This document shows positions 20,708-27,129 of a stretch of DNA of 35,462 nt, piece by piece. The position numbers were made by a program, and so were the translations under genes. Under the pieces are notes generated by a model. The model was given only the letters and a program-made list of their open reading frames with translations. It was not told the origin of the DNA and made no database searches. The stretch's first letter is position 1. Each line of letters starts with the position of its first letter. This DNA comes from a virus: IMG/VR virus record IMGVR_UViG_3300035179_000039, positions 1-35,462 of that record; one strand, given 5' to 3'.

Positions 20708-21331
20708 ATGAGCGACGGGACGCTTGACGGGCCGGTGAAGGTAGACATGAACCGTGCAAGGCATAGCTCGAAAAGACAGGTCTATGATGCTTGGAGAGCC
20801 AAATATCAGGGCGATTGGGTTGAAGGAAAGCGCAGAGTCGACATTGTCAAGAAGGTGCTGCAGGACGCGGGGCACGCCGTTTGCGGCTTCGGCTTCTATG
20901 CGGAAAGCACCCGCAAGGCTCAAGAGATGCCGTCCGAGCCCGGGATTCCGGATCTGCAAGTTCTAGGTCTGAGCCGAGAACTCTTCTTGGAAGTGACGGG
21001 CACATCGAAGCCTTTAACGTTCGATTCTCCCCTGTGGATTCGACCTGACAAGTTCGGCTGGGCCCTGAAGCACCTGGACAAAGAAACATGGGCCGCTCAC
21101 GTCTTGCCTGACCTGAGATTAGTGCGCTTCATTCTCCTTGATGATCCGTACCGATACGGAACAGTCAAGGTGTCAATTCGAGGCGGCCCTGAAACCTATC
21201 TCGAGATCCCCTCGGAGCAGGCATGGTCAGCTGACCGCTTCCTGATCTACCTGGACTCTCTTCGGCCGCTGTTGTCGACAGAAACAAAGCGCGACCCCGA
21301 GAAAAGTAGAGTTCTCAGCCAGTTCATGTAG
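20708..21331 (+). CDS. PD-(D/E)XK-like nuclease candidate
   Basis: A 207-residue protein, first gene behind the strong TATA box. The pattern KVLQDAGHAVCGFGFYAES, then PGIPDLQVLG and ELFLEVTGT, fits the core of PD-(D/E)XK enzymes (Asp, then Glu-x-Thr in place of the usual Glu-x-Lys), followed by IRPDKFGWALKH. The replacement of Lys by Thr makes activity uncertain. The remainder is alpha/beta without motifs. It may process viral DNA (resolvase-like) or be a non-catalytic relative. Confidence 0.5.
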   Translation: MSDGTLDGPVKVDMNRARHSSKRQVYDAWRAKYQGDWVEGKRRVDIVKKVLQDAGHAVCGFGFYAESTRKAQEMPSEPGIPDLQVLGLSRELFLEVTGTSKPLTFDSPLWIRPDKFGWALKHLDKETWAAHVLPDLRLVRFILLDDPYRYGTVKVSIRGGPETYLEIPSEQAWSADRFLIYLDSLRPLLSTETKRDPEKSRVLSQFM

Positions 21332-21344
21332 CCATCAAAAGCAG

Positions 21345-21351
21345 TTATATA
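21345..21351 (+). promoter_or_regulatory. Second TATA box, leaderless start expected
   Basis: TTATATA lies 29 bases before ATG 21374, so transcription should begin at or next to the start codon. Confidence 0.65.
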
Positions 21352-21355
21352 GGGC

Positions 21356-21373
21356 GTCCGTAGCTTAACGGAC
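21356..21373 (+). promoter_or_regulatory. Inverted repeat between TATA and start (operator candidate)
   Basis: GTCCGT-AGCTTA-ACGGAC is a perfect 6-bp inverted repeat ending one base before ATG 21374. Position over the transcription start suggests a repressor site. Confidence 0.55.
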
Positions 21374-21478
21374 ATGGCGACTGAGATGAGCGAAGACAGT
21401 CGACCGGAACCACCTCACCGGCTCAGCCGGGAAGGTGTCCGAGACAACGACCAAGAGGGGAGCGAGGAGCAGGAATGA
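21374..21478 (+). CDS. 34-residue charged peptide
   Basis: MATEMSEDSRPEPPHRLSRE followed by GVRDNDQEGSEEQE; fully hydrophilic and probably disordered. Starts at the expected leaderless position and overlaps the next gene by four bases (ATGA). Function unknown. Confidence 0.5.
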   Translation: MATEMSEDSRPEPPHRLSREGVRDNDQEGSEEQE

Positions 21479-21606
21479 ATAGACTTCTGTTCGCTCTCCG
21501 GAAAGGAATCTGCTTGCTGCAAATAAAACTGCGCCCTCGAGGCGCGATTCTTGCGGTTAATGCAGACGAGATCCGTGTGATCCGAACCAAGCGAGGTAAG
21601 GCGTGA
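21475..21606 (+). CDS. 43-residue basic hypothetical protein
   Basis: MNRLLFALRKGICLLQIKLR then PRGAILAVNADEIRVIRTKR. Overlapping starts and stops on both sides (ATGA, TGATG) mark it as part of the operon. Basic beta-rich peptide without recognised family. Confidence 0.55.
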   Translation: MNRLLFALRKGICLLQIKLRPRGAILAVNADEIRVIRTKRGKA

Positions 21607-22169
21607 TGGGTCATCCAGAAGCCTTTGAAGAACTCAAGAAGTACATGGATGAGGTTATAGCGAAGAGTCATCTGACACGCGTAGTCCATGTGGGAAGAAC
21701 GATTCCTGTTCCTAGCCAAGTGGCGCCAGGTGAGTTTGAGTATGTGAAAGTCGGCTTCTTCGAAGAGACGCCCATAGGCAAGAAACGACTGGATTTTGCG
21801 CACGAACTTCAAACCGACCTGAACGTGCTGATCGGAGAAGCCAAAGCTGCCTATGTGGAGAATGCGCAGAAGCAACCGGATGTGCAGCCCCCATCGCGCA
21901 CATCGAGTGCGCCGCCTACACGGACCGCACCGGCCAAGCCGCCCGAGAGCAAAGATCTGGAACAGCTTCTGAATGGGCTGCAATGGAGCGTGCCGAACGA
22001 GAAAGGCTACCAGTGGTGCTACCGCGACGAAGCCGAGGCCAATCCCTCAATCAAACAATTCATCGCAGAGATGGGCGGCAAATGGAAACGCTATGGAGCG
22101 TACAGCTACATTGTGAGCGGCGAAGGAGACACGTTGCTGGGGCGCATACCGATCAGGGGGAGCAAGTGA
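21606..22169 (+). CDS. Two-domain hypothetical protein of the early-looking operon
   Basis: A 187-residue protein starting at the ATG of the TGATG overlap. N-terminal domain, residues 1-90: helix EAFEELKKYMDEVIAK, then strands EFEYVKVGFFEETPIGKKRL. A Pro/Thr/Ser linker (residues about 95-118) leads to a C-terminal domain with LLNGLQWSVPNEKGYQWCYR and FIAEMGGKWKRYGAYSYIVS. The second part resembles small modules for binding nucleic acid, rich in exposed aromatics. No family assigned. Confidence 0.7.
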   Translation: MGHPEAFEELKKYMDEVIAKSHLTRVVHVGRTIPVPSQVAPGEFEYVKVGFFEETPIGKKRLDFAHELQTDLNVLIGEAKAAYVENAQKQPDVQPPSRTSSAPPTRTAPAKPPESKDLEQLLNGLQWSVPNEKGYQWCYRDEAEANPSIKQFIAEMGGKWKRYGAYSYIVSGEGDTLLGRIPIRGSK

Positions 22170-22400
22170 ATGGTCGACAGGCGTTTCTGCGATTGGTGCG
22201 GCAAAGACATCACCGACCAGCCTCAGCGCCTTCTCAACATGAAGGCAAAAATGAAGAGGAGCGATGACTTCATGGAATGGTTTGAGGAACAGCTTTGCGA
22301 ACCCTGCGGAGTCGACGCCGAACTTGCCTTGAACGGGTTGAAGGAAAAGAAGCGTGCTCTGGCGGGTCTGGAAGCGGTGCGAGGAAATCAAAATGAATGA
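22170..22400 (+). CDS. Zinc-ribbon protein with C-terminal helix
   Basis: A 76-residue protein. FCDWCGKDITDQPQ and LCEPCGVDAELALNGLKEKK supply CxxC pairs separated by about 30 residues. Follows its neighbour with no gap and overlaps the next gene by 8 bases. Probably a nucleic-acid or protein-binding zinc module. Confidence 0.7.
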   Translation: MVDRRFCDWCGKDITDQPQRLLNMKAKMKRSDDFMEWFEEQLCEPCGVDAELALNGLKEKKRALAGLEAVRGNQNE

Positions 22401-22725
22401 GAAGTGCGACTATCCTGGCTGTATGCATGATTCGACCTACGTGTCAGAGTCAGGCGTCAGGACTTGCCCCCGGCACCGAGCCCGTCTGATCCTCATGACT
22501 AAAACGACTAAAACTGTCAAGGAAGGCTGGGGTAAGCCTCTGCTAGCCAACACACGACACTACTTTGTGGACTCCAGGTCCCTCTGCGGATCTTGGGGAG
22601 TCTACCATGGACGTCTTGAGCAAGGCGGAGATGATTCGCCAAACAACTGCAAGGAATGCGCGAGGCGCCTCAAAGGGCGCAGGGCGGGGCAATGGTTCAA
22701 GGAGAAACGAAACCATGACCCTTGA
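22393..22725 (+). CDS. Double zinc-site protein
   Basis: A 110-residue protein from ATG 22393. First site: CDYPGCMHDSTYVSESGVRT and CPRH. Second site: HYFVDSRSLCGSWGVYHG with NNCKECARRLKG, a form often seen in phage proteins of unknown role. Overlaps the next gene at 22715. Confidence 0.7.
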   Translation: MNEKCDYPGCMHDSTYVSESGVRTCPRHRARLILMTKTTKTVKEGWGKPLLANTRHYFVDSRSLCGSWGVYHGRLEQGGDDSPNNCKECARRLKGRRAGQWFKEKRNHDP

Positions 22726-22894
22726 TTCTTTGCTGATCACTTCCGCAGCCCTGATGGGAATAGGAGTCGGCGGATACTACCTGTGGAAATGGTGGGGCGG
22801 ATTTGCAGCATGGGCGCACACCGCACGCGTGCTCGTTCAGCTTGGACGCAGGCTGGATCGCGTTGAAGAAGAAATGAAGAGGAGAAAGCTATGA
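22715..22894 (+). CDS. Single-pass membrane protein with C-terminal coiled coil
   Basis: A 59-residue protein: SLLITSAALMGIGVGGYYLW is one membrane span, followed by an amphipathic helix RVLVQLGRRLDRVEEEMKRR. This is the layout of small phage membrane peptides. The ATGA overlap at the end couples it to the next gene. Confidence 0.65.
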   Translation: MTLDSLLITSAALMGIGVGGYYLWKWWGGFAAWAHTARVLVQLGRRLDRVEEEMKRRKL

Positions 22895-23082
22895 GGCGCC
22901 AGTATCGAGGGCTTCTTCCCAGAAACTTGACCATGTATGTACGGCGGTATATACGCGGCGGCCGCTACGACTCCAGAAAGCACTATGAGCTGAAGCAGCG
23001 CCTACTTTCGGGCCGGTTGGACTTCGACCTGCTTGAAAAGTATCTGCGAGCCGTCAACAAGAGGCGAGGCAAGAAACCATGA
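22891..23082 (+). CDS. 63-residue very basic protein
   Basis: Rich in Arg, Lys and Tyr (RRQYRGLLPRNLTMYVRRYI, ending RAVNKRRGKKP). Likely binds nucleic acid. ATGA overlaps on both sides. Confidence 0.65.
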   Translation: MRRQYRGLLPRNLTMYVRRYIRGGRYDSRKHYELKQRLLSGRLDFDLLEKYLRAVNKRRGKKP

Positions 23083-23276
23083 GCCACCGTGAACAAGCTG
23101 AAAAACATAGAGTGCACAAAGCGAGGCACTTGAAGCTGCACCACGCCCTAGATGAGCTTATCGCCGACTTTATCCTTCATGTGGACAAGTGGCCATCAGA
23201 AACCACCCTCTTCGAGCTGATGCAGTGGTCCTATCAACAAACCATTGAGCCTACGGAGAAGGCGAAGCAGACATGA
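23079..23276 (+). CDS. 65-residue helical hypothetical protein
   Basis: His/Lys-rich start (HREQAEKHRVHKARHLKLHH) followed by acidic helices (ALDELIADFILHVDKWPSET). ATGA overlaps both neighbours. The pattern of a short helical protein with a Trp-Pro turn is common for virus proteins of unknown function. Confidence 0.65.
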   Translation: MSHREQAEKHRVHKARHLKLHHALDELIADFILHVDKWPSETTLFELMQWSYQQTIEPTEKAKQT

Positions 23277-23626
23277 GTGAGTCAAGCTACCAGCAGGAGT
23301 TCCTAATGTCGCCTGAAACTTTCGCACGCCGAATCCGCCGCCACTGCTTCAGATGCACCGACCTGATTCATACAGATCAGCCTTGCGAGATCTGCGGCCG
23401 GCCAGTCAAAACCAGATGCCACTGGCTCTTTCACCTGTCTCTGCACTGCGAGTGCTGCCAGAGCTACATGAAACGGATAGAGCGTGAGGAGAAGTATCGG
23501 CGGTTTGTGGATCCGCCTTGCGTCAACCGGGGAGAGCCAGGCTCGGCGCCTCAGTCGTCGCCAAGTCAATTCTCTGAGACACGTGATCCCCTTCTTGGCA
23601 GCCCCGAGCCGGCCCCTAAAACCTGA
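23273..23626 (+). CDS. Zinc-binding protein with disordered tail
   Basis: A 117-residue protein. FRCTDLIHTDQPCEICGRPV, then RCHW and HCECCQSYMKR provide two clusters of metal ligands. The last 40 residues are Pro/Ser-rich. Its ribosome site is within the preceding gene (ATGA overlap). Confidence 0.7.
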   Translation: MSESSYQQEFLMSPETFARRIRRHCFRCTDLIHTDQPCEICGRPVKTRCHWLFHLSLHCECCQSYMKRIEREEKYRRFVDPPCVNRGEPGSAPQSSPSQFSETRDPLLGSPEPAPKT

Positions 23627-23641
23627 AGCGAGGCTGCCGAC

Positions 23642-23824
23642 ATGACTCAACCCAAGATTCACTGCATGGCCGACTCCCAGTGTCCAAGACATCACAGGGG
23701 CTTCCGAATCACGAGCAAGGAAAGGTGCACAGGATGCCCCGACGCCATGGTCAAGAAGTGGGATTGGTCCGAGGGAAGAACTCTCTTGGCGGCGTATGAA
23801 GGAGAGGTGCCGGCGGAATGGTAA
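23642..23824 (+). CDS. Small Cys/His protein
   Basis: A 60-residue protein: IHCMADSQCPRHHRGFRITS then RCTGCPDAMVKKWDW. The ligands C, C, H, H, C, C suggest one zinc site. Sits 15 bases after the previous gene and overlaps the next. Confidence 0.65.
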   Translation: MTQPKIHCMADSQCPRHHRGFRITSKERCTGCPDAMVKKWDWSEGRTLLAAYEGEVPAEW

Positions 23825-24012
23825 CTTTGATTCGTCCGCATTGCCCTGATCCAAGCTGCCACAAAGCCCTTCGAATGAACCCCCACGACCACAAAGAGCG
23901 CCGACCCCATCAACGAGTCGGCGTCAGCAAATACGACCGACACTTCCTTTGCGTGCCTTGCCACACGTGGCTCAAGCCCAGTGAAGCGGTGACCCGGATG
24001 AACGGCCAGTGA
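23818..24012 (+). CDS. Small zinc-ribbon protein
   Basis: A 64-residue protein: PHCPDPSCHKALRMNPHDHK then YDRHFLCVPCHTWLK, a zinc ribbon with distant pairs of cysteines. Overlaps the preceding stop. Confidence 0.65.
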   Translation: MVTLIRPHCPDPSCHKALRMNPHDHKERRPHQRVGVSKYDRHFLCVPCHTWLKPSEAVTRMNGQ

Positions 24013-24070
24013 GTGCCTTACCTGCAAGCCTTAGCGGCCCAGACCCCTCTACTTCCACTGCAACTTGTGA

Positions 24071-24083
24071 GTGTGTGTGTGTG
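24071..24083. repeat. (GT)n tract
   Basis: Thirteen bases of alternating G and T just upstream of ATG 24089. The reverse-complementary CA tract lies at the other end of the same gene (24327-24340), so the transcript could form a 13-bp stem enclosing the gene. Confidence 0.8.
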
Positions 24084-24088
24084 CGAAA

Positions 24089-24361
24089 ATGAGACTTAGC
24101 AACATTGCGTTGATGAACCGTATTGTGGCTCATGTGCGCGACAAGGGTGGCGATGTCAGCATGGGCGAAATAGAGCTGGAAGTTCATGTGCCTGTCTGGA
24201 AGCAGTATTGGTTGGCTCGGGCCTACCGAGACTACTTCCTTGATGTTCGGTTGGAAGAGAGTAGGTGGGTGATTAACGCCGTTAACGAGAATGGCATAGT
24301 GCCCCCACAAACACAAGACATTCTGTCACACACACACACAAAGAAAGAGAGAGAAGAGTGA
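24089..24361 (+). CDS. Winged-helix-like hypothetical protein
   Basis: A 90-residue protein from ATG 24089. RLSNIALMNRIVAHVRDKGG and SMGEIELEVHVPVWKQYWLA followed by strands (FLDVRLEESRWVINAV) resemble a winged helix. The C-terminal tail is encoded partly by the CA repeat (SHTHTKKEREE). Its stop overlaps the GTG of the next gene (GTGA). A long G/A-rich run at the end supplies that gene's leader. Confidence 0.6.
   Translation: MRLSNIALMNRIVAHVRDKGGDVSMGEIELEVHVPVWKQYWLARAYRDYFLDVRLEESRWVINAVNENGIVPPQTQDILSHTHTKKEREE
24327..24340. repeat. (CA)n tract
   Basis: Fourteen bases of alternating C and A within the coding end of the 24089 gene; complementary to the GT tract at 24071-24083. Confidence 0.8.
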
Positions 24362-24804
24362 AAGTAATGGCAAGTCCGTATAAGACAATGATCGACCCCC
24401 ATCTTGAAGAAGTTCTGATCCAGAAGCTGGCCGTAGTGGCTGAAGAATCCATGGCTGACCTGACCCAACTCAAGCATGACTTGAAGCTGAGCACGTACTA
24501 TCACATACTGCTTCGGCAGATGGTTCTAAGCCTGAGAAGCTGCGTGCTGGCTGAGGACTTGGGGCCGGAAAGCTACGACGTCACCTTTCCCTTTGAGTAC
24601 CCGGACGGATGGTGGCAAGCCTTCAAACGCCAGTACTTTCCCGCCTGGCTGTTGGTTCGTTTCCCGGTGCGCATGAAGACTGTCACAGGCCGAAGGATGG
24701 TGGTGCTGGAGAAGTACGCAGTGTACCCCAAACTCAACAAGGTCTTTCCTAAGCCGGGGCCGCTCGTCCTGAAGTACATGGTGAGAGAAGATGAGCGCAC
24801 CTAG
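24358..24804 (+). CDS. Hypothetical protein with an FPxxYPDGWWQAFK-type core
   Basis: 148 residues from GTG 24358 (MKVMASPY; ATG 24367 is possible). Helical N-terminus, then VTFPFEYPDGWWQAFKRQYF, PAWLLVRFPVRMKTVTGRRM and VVLEKYAVYPKLNKVFPKPG. I have the impression of having seen this aromatic/basic core in other phage proteins of unknown role, but cannot name a family. It overlaps both neighbours. Confidence 0.7.
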   Translation: MKVMASPYKTMIDPHLEEVLIQKLAVVAEESMADLTQLKHDLKLSTYYHILLRQMVLSLRSCVLAEDLGPESYDVTFPFEYPDGWWQAFKRQYFPAWLLVRFPVRMKTVTGRRMVVLEKYAVYPKLNKVFPKPGPLVLKYMVREDERT

Positions 24805-25075
24805 CTGGGCGCATCAGGAAAACCGAGGACGCTGCCCAAAATGCGGAGATCTTCTGGATGCGCATACCTCTGTGAGTGGAGAGATGGAAGCCAAGCCGGC
24901 CGAAGGCGATCTTTCAGTCTGCTTCTCCTGCACCGCACTGTTAGTGTACACCAAAGACGGGCTTCGGCTCATGACTGATCAAGAATATGCTGAGCTAACC
25001 TCGCAGGAAAGAGCATACTTGGACTTTGCCAAGGCCAAGATTGGGAAGCTCCATGAGAGGAACCAACAGCCATGA
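24791..25075 (+). CDS. Zinc-ribbon protein
   Basis: A 94-residue protein. GRCPKCGDLLDAHTSV and LSVCFSCTALLVYTKDGLRL form a CxxC-n-CxxC ribbon, followed by a helix EYAELTSQERAYLDFAKAKI. Ribbons of this kind occur in small proteins that contact ribosomes or RNA polymerase; no specific role can be given. Confidence 0.75.
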   Translation: MSAPSWAHQENRGRCPKCGDLLDAHTSVSGEMEAKPAEGDLSVCFSCTALLVYTKDGLRLMTDQEYAELTSQERAYLDFAKAKIGKLHERNQQP

Positions 25076-25263
25076 TCTACCAACTGTGGCTGCGCCTGAA
25101 GTACTGGATCGCCCGGCGCCTGTACTGGCGAGGACTCGCAGACTATGATGCACGATGGTGGCACCCCGATCTGGACGATGGACAACAAGGGCTCGCATAC
25201 GTCCTGATCAAGTGGAGACTGCGCCGGCAAGCTGGTGGAAAAAGAAATGAAGAGATATCGTAG
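25072..25263 (+). CDS. 63-residue Trp/Arg-rich protein
   Basis: MIYQLWLRLKYWIARRLYWR is a basic amphipathic helix that could lie on a membrane, followed by an acidic turn (HPDLDDGQQG) and a second basic helix. ATGA overlap with the preceding gene. Function unknown. Confidence 0.65.
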   Translation: MIYQLWLRLKYWIARRLYWRGLADYDARWWHPDLDDGQQGLAYVLIKWRLRRQAGGKRNEEIS

Positions 25264-25633
25264 AAGATATTGGCTCATCACAGAAATCAAGCGTACCCAA
25301 GCACACGACGACCCGAAACCCACCTACACAACCACAGGCATTCCTTGTGACCATGCTCGAGTGAGCGGCGGCCTGCACAGGGCAACGAAGAACTTGGGCG
25401 ACTGCATGGTCTGCCACAAGCCCATCATGAAAGGCCAGCTGTACGTGCAGCCCCACAGTCTCTGGGCGAACAGGGTGCACGCCAGCTGCCACCACTACCC
25501 CTGCTACCTGGCTGTTCGAGTGAAGTCCCGAACCCTTCTGAGAGGCGCCACAGTCTACGTCAAGGAATTCAAAGAGGCACCGAAAGATGAGGAAGATCAG
25601 AAGGAAGCGTCGGTTTCTCAAGGGCAAGTCTAA
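25247..25633 (+). CDS. Zinc-finger-type protein
   Basis: A 128-residue protein from ATG 25247 (GTG 25235 possible). Basic start (KRYRRRYWLITEIKR), then NLGDCMVCHKPIMKGQLYVQ, and RVHASCHHYPCYLAV: ligands C-C-H and H-C-H-H-C form a treble-clef or PARP/LIM-like zinc site. The C-terminus is acidic. It overlaps the methyltransferase gene by 47 bases. Confidence 0.65.
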   Translation: MKRYRRRYWLITEIKRTQAHDDPKPTYTTTGIPCDHARVSGGLHRATKNLGDCMVCHKPIMKGQLYVQPHSLWANRVHASCHHYPCYLAVRVKSRTLLRGATVYVKEFKEAPKDEEDQKEASVSQGQV

Positions 25634-26183
25634 GGAGTCGTATCGGCCCGGCTGGCGCTTCCCTCAGCTGATTGAACATGAAATTATCAAGTGGATCCTG
25701 CATCCCTGCCTTCATGTCTGCAGCGGTCAGAGTCCTCTTGGAGACATCAAACTAGACCTATATGAGAGGGCCGATATCAGAGCAGACCACTGCTGGCTAC
25801 CGATCCGGTCAGGTCACTTCAGATCTATCATTTGGGATCCACCCTATGAAGGTGTGACCCTCTGGAACACCAAACCCGCACTAATTCAGATGAAAGAGGC
25901 CTTGCCGACTGGCGGCCGCCTTATCTCTCTGCACTACTTGGATCCTTCGCTCTACCTCAAACGCAGCATGCGTCTCATCGCCAAGTTCTTTTTTGAACCG
26001 GCTGAGTTTCGGGGCCTTCGAGTTCTGACCGTGCTCGAAAAGTTGTCAAGCCCTCGGATTTCACCCCGCCGAATGCCTCGCCTTATTTCCATGCCCATCC
26101 GCATGTGGGAGCCTGATCTGCTAGATGACTGTTCCAGAAAGCAAGCGCCCTTTCAGCCACGACAGATATCAGAGCAAGGGTGA
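25587..26183 (+). CDS. DNA methyltransferase (N6A/N4C-type)
   Basis: A 198-residue protein. After a basic start, HVCSGQSPLGDIKLDLYERA corresponds to the SAM-binding motif and SIIWDPPYEG (at about 25830-25859) to the catalytic DPPY motif, followed by ALPTGGRLISLHYLDPSLY. The order motif I then IV is standard. It is small, without a target-recognition domain, like many orphan viral methyltransferases that protect viral DNA from restriction or mark it. Overlaps the next gene by 59 bases. Confidence 0.78.
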   Translation: MRKIRRKRRFLKGKSKESYRPGWRFPQLIEHEIIKWILHPCLHVCSGQSPLGDIKLDLYERADIRADHCWLPIRSGHFRSIIWDPPYEGVTLWNTKPALIQMKEALPTGGRLISLHYLDPSLYLKRSMRLIAKFFFEPAEFRGLRVLTVLEKLSSPRISPRRMPRLISMPIRMWEPDLLDDCSRKQAPFQPRQISEQG

Positions 26184-26505
26184 AGTGGACCAGCTCATCT
26201 TTCTGGAAAAGATGCGCGTGCATCCCGACTTCATCAACCACCCTATCTTCCGCCTGATCACAAGCGCCGACCAGTACTATGAGCTGGACCCGCCGAAAGA
26301 CGACTGGGTCGCAGTCGCCGTCTTCATGGATGGGCCGATCCACGCTCGGTCAGAGAAGCAAAAGGAGAAAGATGCTTGGGTCGACCGGCAGCTGCGTGAA
26401 ATGCACATCTATCCTCTCCGGCTGCCGTACCGTCGCCTGACCGAGCGGAACATGCGTGCCTTTGCCGCAAGGGTGTGCAAAGCGATAAATAACCCCGGGC
26501 CCTAG
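26125..26505 (+). CDS. Vsr/DUF559-like small endonuclease
   Basis: A 126-residue protein. DDWVAVAVFMDGPIHARSEK followed by KDAWVDRQLREMHIYPLRLP matches the end of the Vsr/DUF559 core (V-x-V-F-x-DG-x-x-H, then K-D-x-x-x-D-x-x-L). An N-terminal helix EVDQLIFLEKMRVHPDF supplies the first part. Next to a methyltransferase it could form a modification-linked pair or a repair or homing nuclease. It overlaps the methyltransferase by 59 bases. Confidence 0.65.
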   Translation: MTVPESKRPFSHDRYQSKGEVDQLIFLEKMRVHPDFINHPIFRLITSADQYYELDPPKDDWVAVAVFMDGPIHARSEKQKEKDAWVDRQLREMHIYPLRLPYRRLTERNMRAFAARVCKAINNPGP

Positions 26506-26569
26506 GCTTCTCCCGCAAAATAGCGTGGAACGTTGCGTAAGGCTCTCTTAAGGAGCTGTCTCTTTAGCC

Positions 26570-26872
26570 ATGCAACTCTGGTTTGAACTCCGGAATCAGC
26601 CGATCGCGCAGTCTACCAGCAGAAAGCATCGCGGATACGCCAGCCGACGCAGACATGAAATGCGCCGGCAAGAACGTCTGCAGAAAGCTCTTTCTCCCTA
26701 CGCTATGGTTCAAGGCATCATTCGCGGCGCCATGTGGCAATCTTCTTTCCGGGACCGTGAGCGGGCTGAAACCGTGAGCCTCAACAGTTACCCGAGCGTA
26801 GGCGTGGCGAAAGGAGACGTGTTGACGCAACGCGACCACAGCTATGTGCACCCAAGTTTAAGAAGGAATTGA
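26570..26872 (+). CDS. Basic hypothetical protein
   Basis: A 100-residue protein. Rich in Arg and Gln (STSRKHRGYASRRRHEMRRQ), probably binding nucleic acid. Preceded by a 64-base gap that holds CTTAAGGAGCTG, whose AAGGAG lies somewhat far from ATG 26570. No family recognised. Confidence 0.55.
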   Translation: MQLWFELRNQPIAQSTSRKHRGYASRRRHEMRRQERLQKALSPYAMVQGIIRGAMWQSSFRDRERAETVSLNSYPSVGVAKGDVLTQRDHSYVHPSLRRN

Positions 26873-26878
26873 GAAAGA

Positions 26879-27127
26879 ATGAAAGGACCACCTTGTTTCT
26901 CGCCGGACTGCAATCGATGCGGCCTCGGCGGGATCTGCAGAAACCATCCAGCTAATCAACCCGCGGCGCCTCAGGCAGCAGACATATTGCAGGCTCTGTT
27001 CAGCCAGCAGGCGCCACCCACCATCCGTCAGGGACCCCTCATGTTTCTGTGGGACGGCACCGTGCTCACGAGTTCAGGTGAACGCATGCCTCTTCAAGAG
27101 TTTCTGGCGAAGGCACGAGGCGAATAG
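26879..27127 (+). CDS. Small Cys-cluster protein
   Basis: An 82-residue protein. FSPDCNRCGLGGICRNHPAN at the N-terminus is a compact Cys/His cluster, then an Ala/Gln-rich helix (ADILQALFSQQAPPT) and a strand pair (GPLMFLWDGTVLTSSGERMP). A GAAAG precedes the ATG. Adjacent to the caspase-like gene by 2 bases. Confidence 0.65.
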   Translation: MKGPPCFSPDCNRCGLGGICRNHPANQPAAPQAADILQALFSQQAPPTIRQGPLMFLWDGTVLTSSGERMPLQEFLAKARGE

Positions 27128-27129
27128 TC

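Noticed and set aside
21350-21430. tRNA-like start (GGGCGTCCGTAGCTTAACGG)
   Set aside because: No matching acceptor 3' strand, anticodon or T arm follows. The bases are better explained by an inverted repeat next to a TATA box.
24014-24100. 28-codon frame MPYLQALAAQ... between zinc genes
   Set aside because: No ribosome site, and its end is coded by the GT tract; unlikely to be a gene.
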